In this document: positions 25,502 to 33,276 of the stretch, in pieces
Layout: every line of letters starts with the position of its first letter
How positions within the stretch are numbered: position 1 is the stretch's first letter
Source of the DNA: Parafannyhessea umbonata
GTDB lineage: Bacteria > Actinomycetota > Coriobacteriia > Coriobacteriales > Atopobiaceae
Assembly: GCF_900105025.1 (NCBI RefSeq)
Contig: NZ_LT629759.1
Span: forward strand, 1,488,001-1,552,000
Direction of reading: 5' to 3'
DNA: 64,000 nucleotides
Program-made: the position numbers and the translations under genes
The notes under the pieces: model-generated
What the model saw: the letters and a program-made list of their open reading frames with translations, nothing else
The model's database searches: none
Told to the model about the DNA's origin: nothing

Positions 25502-26485
25502 CTAGCCCTCAGGCCAGCTGACGATGAGCTCCATCTGCCCTTCGAACTCGAGGTCGCCGGAACCCGCCGGCGCCACGAAGTGCGACCCCAGCGCGAGCTC
25601 CCAGCTGCCGGCGCCAGACGTAACCTTGCCGCCCGTGCCATGCACCACGGAGACGCACATGAAGTCGTGCGTCTGAGGCACTCTCGCGGGCGAGCCCGGC
25701 ACCACGCGCACGCGTTCCACCTCGAAGTTGGGACACGTGCCCAGGACGGTGACGCCGTCCTTCTCGGGCGCTGCGACATCGCCGCTCTTGGGAAGCGGCA
25801 GGTCGAAGTCCACCACGTCGAGCGTCTGCGGAATGTGCAGCTCGCGGCGGGTGCCGTCCGCCTGCACGCGGTCGTAGTCGTACACGCGGTACGTCACGTC
25901 GCTGGACTGCTGGGTCTCGAGCACGACGGTGCCTGCCTGTATGGCGTGGATGGTGCCGGGCTCGATCATGAAGAAGTCGCCGGGCTTGATGGGCACGCTG
26001 TAGAGAAGGTCGTCCCACCTTCCCTCCCGCACCATGCGGACAAACTGCTCGCGGTCCTTCGCGCGCTGGCCCACGACGATGGACGCGCCCGGCTTGCAGT
26101 CGAGCACGTACCAGCACTCGCGCTTGCCCAGGCTGCCGTTCTCGTGCTTGGCCGCGTACGCGTCGTCCGGGTGCACCTGCACGGAGAGGTTCTGGCGCGC
26201 GTCCAGGATCTTGATGAGCAGCGGGAAGCGGTCACCCTTCGCGTCGCCAAAGAGCTCGTGCTCGTGCTCCCAGAGCCAGCTGAGCGACTTGCCATCAAAG
26301 CTACCGCCCTCGATCGTACAGTCGCCATTGGGATGCGCGCTGATGGCCCAGCACTCGCCCACGTCGCCGTCGGGGATGTCGTAGCCGTATTCGTCGTGTA
26401 GGTAGCGGCCGCCCCAGATCTTGTTGTGGAACACGGGCTTCGGGAACAGCAGCTCCTGCGGCTTCGTGCCAGCGCTCTTCTCCAT
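25502..26485 (-). CDS. manA: Mannose-6-phosphate isomerase, class I
   Basis: Zinc enzyme interconverting mannose 6-phosphate and fructose 6-phosphate. Signatures: FHNKIWGGRYL, GECWAISAHPNGDC, the metal-binding LSVQVHPDD and KRECWYVLDC, and FFMIEPGTIHAIQAGTVVLETQQSSDVTYRVYDYDR. The protein is 327 aa, the short Bacillus-type ManA. ATG 26485 has AAGGA 7 nt upstream. Together with the nearby phosphofructokinase it supports mannose or fructose entry into glycolysis. Confidence 0.95.
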   Translation of the reverse strand: MEKSAGTKPQELLFPKPVFHNKIWGGRYLHDEYGYDIPDGDVGECWAISAHPNGDCTIEGGSFDGKSLSWLWEHEHELFGDAKGDRFPLLIKILDARQNLSVQVHPDDAYAAKHENGSLGKRECWYVLDCKPGASIVVGQRAKDREQFVRMVREGRWDDLLYSVPIKPGDFFMIEPGTIHAIQAGTVVLETQQSSDVTYRVYDYDRVQADGTRRELHIPQTLDVVDFDLPLPKSGDVAAPEKDGVTVLGTCPNFEVERVRVVPGSPARVPQTHDFMCVSVVHGTGGKVTSGAGSWELALGSHFVAPAGSGDLEFEGQMELIVSWPEG

Positions 26486-26591
26486 GTGCACGTCCTTCTT
26501 CCTCCGACGTTGGAAGGCGCGGGCGCCGGCTCTTGCCTGGCGTCCGCGCCGGTGATACGTTCGCGCCTCTAAGATGACACGATGACAGGCT

Positions 26592-26696
26592 CTACTTCCG
26601 AGCGGCCGCCAGCTTTTGGTAAACGTCCACAAGGTCCTCGGCCATGACGCGGCTGGCCTCGGCGTTACGGTCGGCGATCCTTGTCGGTTCTTCCAA
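26592..26696 (-). CDS. Possible 34-codon ORF overlapping the small membrane protein, uncertain
   Basis: Starting at a TTG, the frame LEEPTRIADRNAEASRVMAEDL (to a stop at 26592) overlaps the end of the gene at 26665-26826 by 32 nt in another frame. It is amphipathic and helix-like, with coding-like GC3, but has no clear Shine-Dalgarno. It may be a translationally coupled micropeptide or simply chance. Confidence 0.2.
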   Translation of the reverse strand: MEEPTRIADRNAEASRVMAEDLVDVYQKLAAARK

Positions 26697-26826
26697 GCTC
26701 GTCGCGTACGGCCTTGCGCACGACGAAGTACACGGCGACCAGCAGAAGCACGGCAGGCATCGCCAGCTCCAGCATCATGGCCAGAATCGACATGCCAAGC
26801 TCCGGCAGTCCCATTCCAAAAATCAT
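26665..26826 (-). CDS. 53-aa single-pass membrane protein, unknown
   Basis: Starts MIFGMGLPELGMSILAMMLE, with a GGGAGGAACC Shine-Dalgarno directly before the ATG at 26826. A hydrophobic segment spans about residues 13-35, followed by a basic/charged tail (VRKAVRDELGRTDKDRRP) that would face the cytoplasm. It lies 61 nt after the phosphofructokinase stop on the same strand. No family is recognised. Confidence 0.6.
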   Translation of the reverse strand: MIFGMGLPELGMSILAMMLELAMPAVLLLVAVYFVVRKAVRDELGRTDKDRRP

Positions 26827-26887
26827 GGTTCCTCCCATCGTCGCATCCAAGCGTATGGACCGCATGGCCTCGCCACGCGGAATCCCC

Positions 26888-28105
26888 CTATGCCAGCGGT
26901 GGCATCTGACGCGGCAGTCCGCCCTCGTAGGCGATCTGCTCCGGCGGCGCAACCAGGGGCCTTACGTAGCGCACGAACTCCGGGGTGACACCCATGCCGT
27001 CCGCGGCGATCCATTCGCGCGGGACGGGCTTCACCTTGTTCGCCACGTCCGCCACGCCCACGGTGCGAAGCTCCGCGCGATATGGGTCGTCCGAGGTGCG
27101 CTCGACCGCGCACATGACGCCCGTCTGGCCGTCCAGCGCCGCAAGCGCGCCCAGGTGGCCGAGGGCGAAGGCCTCGTCCAGGTCCGTCGAGCTCGCGCAG
27201 TGGCTGGCGCAGCGCTGGAAGGTGGAGATCTCCACGGCGCGCGTCTTGCAGCCAAGGCGCTCCTTCGCAAGCGCGGCCAGGTAGCGGCTTGCCCCGGAGA
27301 GCTGCGCCAGGTGACCGAACTCGTCGGTGCCCGTGCCCGCGGCGACGGTGCGCTCCGCGATGAGGCGGCCCGAGGCGTCGCGCACGCCCTCAGACGTCGC
27401 GACCATGACGGTGTTCTTCTCGGCGAGAAGTGCCTCGACCTTTGCCATAAGCGTGTCCTCGTCCAGAGGCACCTCGGGCAGCAGCACCACGTCGGGACTG
27501 GCGAGGCAGGCGGAGCCCGCGAGCCAACCGGCGTCGCGGCCCATGATCTCGACGAAGGTCACGCTCTTGAGGTCGTAGACGTCCGCGTCGCGCGCGACCT
27601 CCGCGACGGCCGTCGCCACGAAGCGGGCCGCGCTTCCGTAGCCGGGCGTGTGGTCCGTGCCGACGAGGTCGTTGTCGATGGTCTTGGGAACGCCGACGAA
27701 GCGGACGTCGCTTCCCACCTGCGCACCGTAGCGCGCGAGCTTTGCGATGGTGTCCATGGAGTCGTTTCCGCCGATGTAGAGCACGGCGGAGACGCCCGCC
27801 GCGTCGATGCGCTCGAGCGCGCGTGCGAAGAACTCCGGGTCGGCCTCGGGCTCCGGCAGCTTGAAGCGGCAGCTGCCGAGCCAGCTGGCGGGGGTATCGC
27901 GCAGGAGCGAAAGCGCGTCGTCGTCCGGGACCGCCTGGTCCAGGTCCACCGTGCGCCCGTCGAGGAAGCCCTGGATCCCGTAGCGCATGCCGATGGCATG
28001 GGCGCCCTTCTCCCGTGCGCCGGCGATGACCCCGGCGAGACTGGCGTTGATGGCGGAGGTGGGGCCGCCCGACTGTCCAACAAGAATGCGCTTTGCCTGG
28101 GACAT
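26888..28105 (-). CDS. 6-phosphofructokinase, probably pyrophosphate-dependent
   Basis: Phosphorylates fructose 6-phosphate. The N-terminal glycine motif is VGQSGGPTSAINASLAGVI. The donor-determining positions read GGNDSMDT and PKTIDNDL: an Asp where ATP-PFKs have Gly and a Lys where they have Gly (PGTIDND), the PPi-type combination. Other segments include GYGSAARFVATAVAEVARDADVY and VEIMGRDAGWLAGSACL. Length is 405 aa. ATG 28105 has AGGAGGACC in front. If PPi-dependent the step is reversible, which matters given the class III FBP in the same window. Confidence 0.92.
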   Translation of the reverse strand: MSQAKRILVGQSGGPTSAINASLAGVIAGAREKGAHAIGMRYGIQGFLDGRTVDLDQAVPDDDALSLLRDTPASWLGSCRFKLPEPEADPEFFARALERIDAAGVSAVLYIGGNDSMDTIAKLARYGAQVGSDVRFVGVPKTIDNDLVGTDHTPGYGSAARFVATAVAEVARDADVYDLKSVTFVEIMGRDAGWLAGSACLASPDVVLLPEVPLDEDTLMAKVEALLAEKNTVMVATSEGVRDASGRLIAERTVAAGTGTDEFGHLAQLSGASRYLAALAKERLGCKTRAVEISTFQRCASHCASSTDLDEAFALGHLGALAALDGQTGVMCAVERTSDDPYRAELRTVGVADVANKVKPVPREWIAADGMGVTPEFVRYVRPLVAPPEQIAYEGGLPRQMPPLA

Positions 28106-28257
28106 GGTCCTCCTATCTTCGTGGTTGGAACGAGTATAGCGCGCCGGCGCCGCGGCCCCGCGCGTTGCGGCGGTCTGGCTTGGACGCGCGACCGCAAGTG
28201 GGTACAAGGCAGGTAGGTGACAACGGCCGCCGTCGCGGCGGCGAGTGAGGAGGAGCC

Positions 28258-28827
28258 ATGCTCAAGGAACTGAAGGTCGGACCCTACCTGGCACCGATGC
28301 CGGTGCTGATGATCGCAACGTACAACGACGACGGCAGCGTCGACGTCATGAACATGGCGTGGGGCGGCATCTGCGACACGGACAAGGTGGCGCTCAACAT
28401 TGGCGCGCGGCACAAGACATCCAAGAACATCGCGGCCCGCAAGGCGTTCACGATCTCCGTGGCCGACGAGGCGCACCTGCGCGAGGCGGACTACTTTGGC
28501 ATCGCCTCGGGCAACGCCGTGGCGGATAAGTTCGAGCGCAGCGGGCTCACGGCGACGAAGAGCTCCCGCGTGGACGCGCCCGTGATAGAGGAGTTCCCGA
28601 TGACGCTGGAGTGCGAGGTCGTCGAGGATGACGAGGCCGTGAGCGGGCATCGCGTGGTCGGGAAGATCGTTGGCGTGCTGGCTGACGACTCCGTGCTGGA
28701 CGCCGACGGCAAGCCCGACATCGCCAAGCTGCGCCCCCTGACGTTCGACACGTTCCACAACGGCTACTACGCGCTGGGCGAGAAGGTCGGCCAGGCGTGG
28801 AGCGATGGCAAGGGCCTGGGCGAGTAG
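28258..28827 (+). CDS. Flavin reductase-like FMN-binding split-barrel protein
   Basis: 189-aa protein of the flavoredoxin/flavin reductase-like domain family: LAPMPVLMIATYNDDGSVDVMNMAWGG, NIGARHKTSKNIAARKAFTISVADE and FGIASGNAVADKFERSGLT are typical of the FMN-binding barrel. It probably binds FMN and transfers electrons in the cytoplasm. ATG 28258 follows GAGGAGGAGCC. It is divergent from the phosphofructokinase gene and convergent with the next gene. The substrate is unknown. Confidence 0.87.
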   Translation: MLKELKVGPYLAPMPVLMIATYNDDGSVDVMNMAWGGICDTDKVALNIGARHKTSKNIAARKAFTISVADEAHLREADYFGIASGNAVADKFERSGLTATKSSRVDAPVIEEFPMTLECEVVEDDEAVSGHRVVGKIVGVLADDSVLDADGKPDIAKLRPLTFDTFHNGYYALGEKVGQAWSDGKGLGE

Positions 28828-28899
28828 GCACGCGGACGGGCCGGCAAGGACGTTGGAATCGGCAGTGGCCATCCGGGGCCGGCCCGCCCGTGCCCGGCG

Positions 28900-29445
28900 C
28901 TACGCGATCGAGGCCCCCAGCTCGCGTGCCTGGGGAACGTCGGTGACGGCCGACGCGTCCAGGTCGTCCGTGTGGAGCAGCACGGCAGAGCCCAGGTTTC
29001 GCCAGCCCATGCGCAGCATGAGGTAGTCGAAGTGCGCCAGCAGCTGCGCGGGGTGCGCGCCGCCGGCCGCAACCAGGAGCGCCCCCGAGCGGCCGTTGCC
29101 ATGAAGCTCGTCCGGCTGGCACTCCGCAAGGGCCCACAGCCGGTCGAACGCGTTCTTCAGCAGCCCGCTGTACGACCAGAAGAAGAGCGGCGTCGCAAGC
29201 ACCACCACGTCGCACGCGCGATACGCCGCGTAGATGGTCGCCATGTCATCGCGCTGCGTGCAGGGATGGGCCGGGTCCGCACCGCCGTGCAGGCAGCCCA
29301 CGCAGCAGTGTATGTCGAGCGTGCGCAGGTCAAGCACCTGCACCGTGTTGCCCGCCTGCCGCGCGCCCTGCGCAAACGAGCGGATCATGGCCGCGGTGAA
29401 GCCCCTTGCGCGGGACGAGCCGTTCAGCACGAGGATGCTTGCCAT
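28900..29445 (-). CDS. NAD(P)H-dependent FMN reductase / iron-sulfur flavoprotein-like
   Basis: Flavodoxin-fold protein of 181 aa. The N-terminal FMN-phosphate loop is ILVLNGSSRARGFTAAMIRSF. ATPLFFWSYSGLLKNAFDRLW and LLVAAGGAHPAQLLAHFDYLM are typical of the NADPH-dependent FMN reductase family. HCCVGCLHGGADPAHPC contains four cysteines resembling the compact cluster motif of archaeal-type iron-sulfur flavoproteins, so an Fe-S centre is possible. It is first of a short minus-strand run with two small membrane genes upstream. Confidence 0.85.
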   Translation of the reverse strand: MASILVLNGSSRARGFTAAMIRSFAQGARQAGNTVQVLDLRTLDIHCCVGCLHGGADPAHPCTQRDDMATIYAAYRACDVVVLATPLFFWSYSGLLKNAFDRLWALAECQPDELHGNGRSGALLVAAGGAHPAQLLAHFDYLMLRMGWRNLGSAVLLHTDDLDASAVTDVPQARELGASIA

Positions 29446-29472
29446 GGGGTTCCTCCTTTTTCCACAGATGGG

Positions 29473-29727
29473 CTACAGCAGGAGCGCAAGCAGGAGCGCC
29501 GCCTGGCCCACGGTGTTCACGACCTCCTCGGCCCAGTTGTCGCGCGCAACGTCCTGACGGTTGTGGGCGGCCATGTAGCTCATGGCGACCATGCAGCCAG
29601 CCCATCCCGCGAGCGCCACCACGGCCGGCGGCCGCACCAGCGAGGCGAGCACGCCCGCAAGCGCGTCCAGGCGCATGACGGCACCGGCAGCCATCAGGGC
29701 AAAGCCCAGCGGCATGACGTAGCGCAT
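29473..29727 (-). CDS. 84-aa membrane protein, unknown
   Basis: Contains three hydrophobic segments (MPLGFALMAAGAVMRLDAL, VVALAGWAGCMVAMSYMAA and VGQAALLLALLL) with a polar loop HNRQDVARDNWAEEVVN. It begins 3 nt after the stop of the next upstream small gene and ends 27 nt before the FMN reductase. The two small proteins may form a membrane pair. No family recognised. Confidence 0.5.
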   Translation of the reverse strand: MRYVMPLGFALMAAGAVMRLDALAGVLASLVRPPAVVALAGWAGCMVAMSYMAAHNRQDVARDNWAEEVVNTVGQAALLLALLL

Positions 29728-29730
29728 CTG

Positions 29731-29952
29731 TCACGCGAGGAAGGGGACGTCGCGGCGGGCAAGCGCCAGCAGCGCCTTCCAGGCAACCTTGCCGGCGCCG
29801 CCCGCGAACGCCACAACCGAGCCCACCACGAAGAGCGGGCTCGCGATGCGCCGGCCAAGCACGATGGAGCTGAGGCAGAACAGCACGACCGGCACGGCGT
29901 CGAGCGCCGCGAGCGCGGCCGTGAAGCCCTCCGGAACGGCGTCAGGCCTCAT
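29731..29952 (-). CDS. 73-aa membrane protein, unknown
   Basis: Begins MRPDAVPEGFTAALAALDAV and has two hydrophobic segments, VPVVLFCLSSIVLGRRI and LFVVGSVVAFAGGAGKVAW. The ATG at 29952 is preceded by AAGAGCGGGAC; the same bases are part of a GGCGAGAAG repeat (29969-29961), so the repeat lies in the ribosome-binding region. The frame is open further upstream, but that part overlaps metY in another frame. Confidence 0.5.
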   Translation of the reverse strand: MRPDAVPEGFTAALAALDAVPVVLFCLSSIVLGRRIASPLFVVGSVVAFAGGAGKVAWKALLALARRDVPFLA

Positions 29953-30005
29953 GTCCCGCTCTTCTCGCCCGCGCAGGTCGGCGCCCTGCGATGCGGCCGC
30001 CACGG

Positions 30006-31283
30006 CTACGCCTGCTCCAGCGCCTGGGCAAGGTCGTCCAGGATGTCCTGCGTGCCCTCGAGCCCGCAGGAAAGCCGCACCATGGACGGGCTGATGCCGG
30101 CGGCGACAAGCTCCTCGTCCGTCATCTGGCGGTGGGTGGAGCTCGCCGGGTGCAGGCAGCACGTGCGGGAGTCCGCCACGTGGGTCTCGATGGTGCACAG
30201 CCTGAGCGCGCTCATGAAGCGCTCGGCCGCCGCGCGCCCGCCGGCCACGTCAAACGAGACCACGCCGCAGGTGCCGTGCGGCATGTACTTCTGCGCGAGC
30301 CCGTGGTAGCGGTCGCCCGGAAGCCCGGGGTAGCGGACGGACGCGATCTTGGGATGCGCGCTCAGGAACTCCGCCGCGGCCTGCCCGTTTCTGCAGTGCT
30401 GCGGCATGCGCACGTGCAGGCTCTCGAGGCCGATGTTCAGCAGGTAGGCGTTCTGCGGGCTCTGTATGGAGCCAAAGTCGCGCATGAGCTGCGACGTCGC
30501 CTTGGTGATGAACGCGCCCGCGTTGCCAAAGCGCTTGGCGTACACGATGCCGTGGTACGACTCGTCCGGCTGCGTGAGGCCCGGGAACTTGTCCGCGTGC
30601 GCCATCCAGTCGAAGTTGCCGGAGTCCACGATCGCGCCGCCGACGCATGAGGCGTGGCCGTCCATGTACTTGGTGGTGGAGTGGGTCACGATGTCCGCGC
30701 CCCACTCGATGGGGCGACAGTTCACGGGCGTGGGGAACGTGTTGTCCACGATGAGCGGCACGCCGTGGTCATGCGCGGCGGAGGCAAACAGCTCGATGTC
30801 GAGCACCGCGAGCGCGGGGTTTGCTATGGTCTCGCCAAACACGCACTTGGTGTTGGGCCTAAACGCGGCGTCCAGCTCCTCGCGCGTGCACGTGGGAGAA
30901 ACGAACGTTGCCTCCACCCCCATCTTGCGCATGGTGTGCGCCAGGAGGTTGTACGACCCGCCATAGATGGCGGAGCTCGCCACCACGTGGTCGCCGCACT
31001 CGCATATGTTGAAGAGCGAGAAGAACGTGGCCGCCTGGCCCGAGGACGTCAGCATGGCCGCCGAGCCGCCCTCCAGCTGGCAGATCTTCTTCGCGACCGC
31101 GTCGTTGGTGGGGTTCTGCAGACGGGTGTAGAAGTAGCCGTCCTCCTCCAGGTCGAACAGGCGCCCCATGTGCTCCGAGGTGTCGTACTTGAAGGTGGTG
31201 GACTGCACGATGGGCAGCTGCCGGGGCTCGCCGTCCCCGGGAACGTAGCCGCCCTGCACGCACGTGGTCTCGATGGTGCCCAT
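30006..31283 (-). CDS. metY: O-acetylhomoserine sulfhydrylase (Cys/Met metabolism PLP enzyme)
   Basis: PLP enzyme combining O-acetylhomoserine with sulfide to give homocysteine. Evidence: ETTCVQGGYVPGDGEPRQLPIVQSTTFKYD at the N-terminus, YTRLQNPTND, LTSSGQAA, the PLP-Asp region PLIVDNTFPTPVNCRP, the lysine in VTHSTTKYMDGH, and HPASSTHRQM...LSCGLEG near the C-terminus. Length (425 aa) matches MetY rather than the shorter MetB/MetC. ATG 31283 has GGGAGA 5 nt upstream. Methionine gamma-lyase is a less likely alternative. Confidence 0.9.
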   Translation of the reverse strand: MGTIETTCVQGGYVPGDGEPRQLPIVQSTTFKYDTSEHMGRLFDLEEDGYFYTRLQNPTNDAVAKKICQLEGGSAAMLTSSGQAATFFSLFNICECGDHVVASSAIYGGSYNLLAHTMRKMGVEATFVSPTCTREELDAAFRPNTKCVFGETIANPALAVLDIELFASAAHDHGVPLIVDNTFPTPVNCRPIEWGADIVTHSTTKYMDGHASCVGGAIVDSGNFDWMAHADKFPGLTQPDESYHGIVYAKRFGNAGAFITKATSQLMRDFGSIQSPQNAYLLNIGLESLHVRMPQHCRNGQAAAEFLSAHPKIASVRYPGLPGDRYHGLAQKYMPHGTCGVVSFDVAGGRAAAERFMSALRLCTIETHVADSRTCCLHPASSTHRQMTDEELVAAGISPSMVRLSCGLEGTQDILDDLAQALEQA

Positions 31284-31352
31284 AAACGTCTCCCTGCTCG
31301 CTGGCGGCCCCCGACGCCATGGCCGATGGGACCGCAGACCTACATGCCCATG

Positions 31353-31364
31353 AACATATATGTT
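31353..31364. promoter_or_regulatory. AT-rich palindrome upstream of metY
   Basis: A perfect 12-bp palindrome AACATATATGTT, about 70 nt before the metY start, within a -10-like context on the minus strand. It is a possible operator or promoter element. The rest of 31284-31606 has no gene. An extended -10, TGCTACAAT (31506-31514), on the plus strand probably drives the esterase gene. I see no SAM riboswitch fold. Confidence 0.4.
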
Positions 31365-31606
31365 GCCACACCTTAAACCCTGCGCGGCAATAAAGCCGTG
31401 CCGCCTCCCCCATGCAGAACCAAGGACACCCGAAGCGACACCAACGCCCCCTGCGTTGCAGCCATGTGGCAAAAACGGCCCCAAAATGCACGATTTCGCA
31501 CGTAATGCTACAATTCACGCGGGCAAAGACCCGCCGGCGGACAATTTCGTACCTTCTGCCGACGCGTCAAAGCGAATACATGGACTCGATAGGAGGACAT
31601 TCCAAT

Positions 31607-33082
31607 ATGAAGCGTTCCGTCTACAAGCTTAAGAGCAAGTTCCTCGGCCAGGAGGCCAACCTGATCGTCTATGGCGAGGGCGGCTACCCCGTCGTCGCGT
31701 TCCAGACCCAGGACCAGAAGGCGAGCGAGCTCGAGGACGAGGGCATGGTGGATGCGCTTGCCGAGTTCATCGACGGCAAGCAGATCCAGCTCTTCTCGGT
31801 TGATAACTTTGACGAGCAGAGCTGGTCGCTCCTGAACGGCGACAACGAGGCCCGCGCCGCCCGCCAGGAGGACTACTTCCGCTTCGTGACGGACGAGCTC
31901 ATCCCCCGCGTGCACGAGCTGAACGCCTCCAACCTGCGCCCGATCGCATTTGGCTGCTCCATGGGCGCCGTGCACGCGGCCATCGCGCTGTTCCGTCGCC
32001 CGGACCTCTTCCAGGGCTGCATGGCGCTTTCCGGCATCTACCACTCCGGCTACTTCTTTGGCGACTGGATGAACTCCACGCTGTACGACAACGACGTCCT
32101 GGCATTCCTGCCCAACATGCCGCTTGACCACCCGTACGTGAGCCTGTACCGCAACCGCTCGCTTCTGTTCTGCTGCGGCCAGGGCGAGGACGCGCAGTTT
32201 GCCAACGACGAGCGCCGCATGGACGCCGAGCTCAACCGCCTGGGCGTGGACCACTGGTGCGACTACTGGGGAGCGGACGTCACGCACGACTGGTACTGGT
32301 GGAAGAAGCAGATGTCCTACTTCCTGCCCTTCGTGCTGGAGGACGTTGCCAAGGAGGTAGAGAAGGAGCCCGTGGCGCCGTGGGTCGCGAAGGCGCAGGA
32401 GCCCCTGAAGCCCGCTGCCAAGCCGGCTGCGAAGAAGGTCGCAAAGCCTGCCGCGAAGAAGGCCGCTGCCAAGCCCGCCGCCGCTAAGCCTGCGGCGAAG
32501 GCCGCCAAGAAGACCGCGGCGAAGCCGGCCGCAGCAAAGGCAGAGCCCAAGCCCGCTGCCAAGGCAGAGCCCAAGGCGGCAAAGGCTGCCGAGAAGACCG
32601 CGGCAAAGCCGGTCGCAAAGGCAGAACCCAAGGCAGCCGCAAAGCCGGCTGCACCCAAGGCTGCCGCAAAGCCCGCGGCGAAGGCCGAGCCAAAGCCTGC
32701 CGCCAAGCCCGCGGCGAAGGCCGCTGCCCCCAAGGCTCCCGTGACCGCCACGAAGCCGGCCGCGAAGAAGTCCGCCGCCAAGGCAGAGCCCAAGACCGAG
32801 GCCAAGCCTGTCGAGAAGCCCACCGCCAAGGCGACCCCAGCCAAGCCCGCCGCAAAGCCTGCAGCGACCAAGCCCGCAGCGGCCAAGCCAGCCGCGAAGA
32901 AGACCGCGACCAAGGCCGCTGCCGCCGCGAAGCCCGAGGCCAAGCCGGCCGCGAAGGCGGAGCCCAAGACCGCGGCAAAGCCTGCCACCTCCGCCGCCAA
33001 GCCGGCCGCGACCAAGAGGGCAGCCGCAAAGCCCGCGACCAAGAAGGCTGCCACCACCAGGACGGCTCGCAAGAAGCGCTAG
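31607..33082 (+). CDS. COG4947-type esterase with long Lys/Ala/Pro-rich C-terminal tail
   Basis: Residues 1-255 are an alpha/beta hydrolase of the COG4947 'putative esterase' group: YGEGGYPVVAFQTQDQKASELEDEGMVDAL, IQLFSVDNFDEQSW, nucleophile elbow AFGCSMGAVHA (Ser118) and the histidine of VTHDWYWWKKQM (His227). Residues about 262-491 are a low-complexity tail built from PAAK/KPAA/AEPK units with about one Lys per 4-5 residues, like histone-H1 or mycobacterial HupB tails. ATG 31607 follows AGGAGG. No signal peptide is visible. The tail is unusual for this family and may bind nucleic acid or the anionic envelope; that is inference. Confidence 0.85.
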   Translation: MKRSVYKLKSKFLGQEANLIVYGEGGYPVVAFQTQDQKASELEDEGMVDALAEFIDGKQIQLFSVDNFDEQSWSLLNGDNEARAARQEDYFRFVTDELIPRVHELNASNLRPIAFGCSMGAVHAAIALFRRPDLFQGCMALSGIYHSGYFFGDWMNSTLYDNDVLAFLPNMPLDHPYVSLYRNRSLLFCCGQGEDAQFANDERRMDAELNRLGVDHWCDYWGADVTHDWYWWKKQMSYFLPFVLEDVAKEVEKEPVAPWVAKAQEPLKPAAKPAAKKVAKPAAKKAAAKPAAAKPAAKAAKKTAAKPAAAKAEPKPAAKAEPKAAKAAEKTAAKPVAKAEPKAAAKPAAPKAAAKPAAKAEPKPAAKPAAKAAAPKAPVTATKPAAKKSAAKAEPKTEAKPVEKPTAKATPAKPAAKPAATKPAAAKPAAKKTATKAAAAAKPEAKPAAKAEPKTAAKPATSAAKPAATKRAAAKPATKKAATTRTARKKR

Positions 33083-33276
33083 TCGCCGCAAGCAAGACAG
33101 CCCCGAAGGCCCCACGCCCCTCAAACCACGGAGCGCGGGGTCTTCTCGTTAGTGCCGAGCTTCTCCTCCCCCGCCTTGCGCCGGGAGGCGTCACGCTTCA
33201 CACGCACGCAATCTTGCGTTGGTATCATCGCAGGCACGCGCCACGCACGGCGCCGGACCCTCCGGATTGGAGCACC

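Noticed and set aside
31284-31606. SAM or T-box riboswitch upstream of metY
   Set aside because: No conserved riboswitch core or T-box sequence could be recognised; only a 12-bp palindrome is present.
32400-33065. Short direct repeats resembling a CRISPR or minisatellite
   Set aside because: They are imperfect, in frame, and encode the PAAK/KPAA tail of the esterase; no spacer-repeat regularity.
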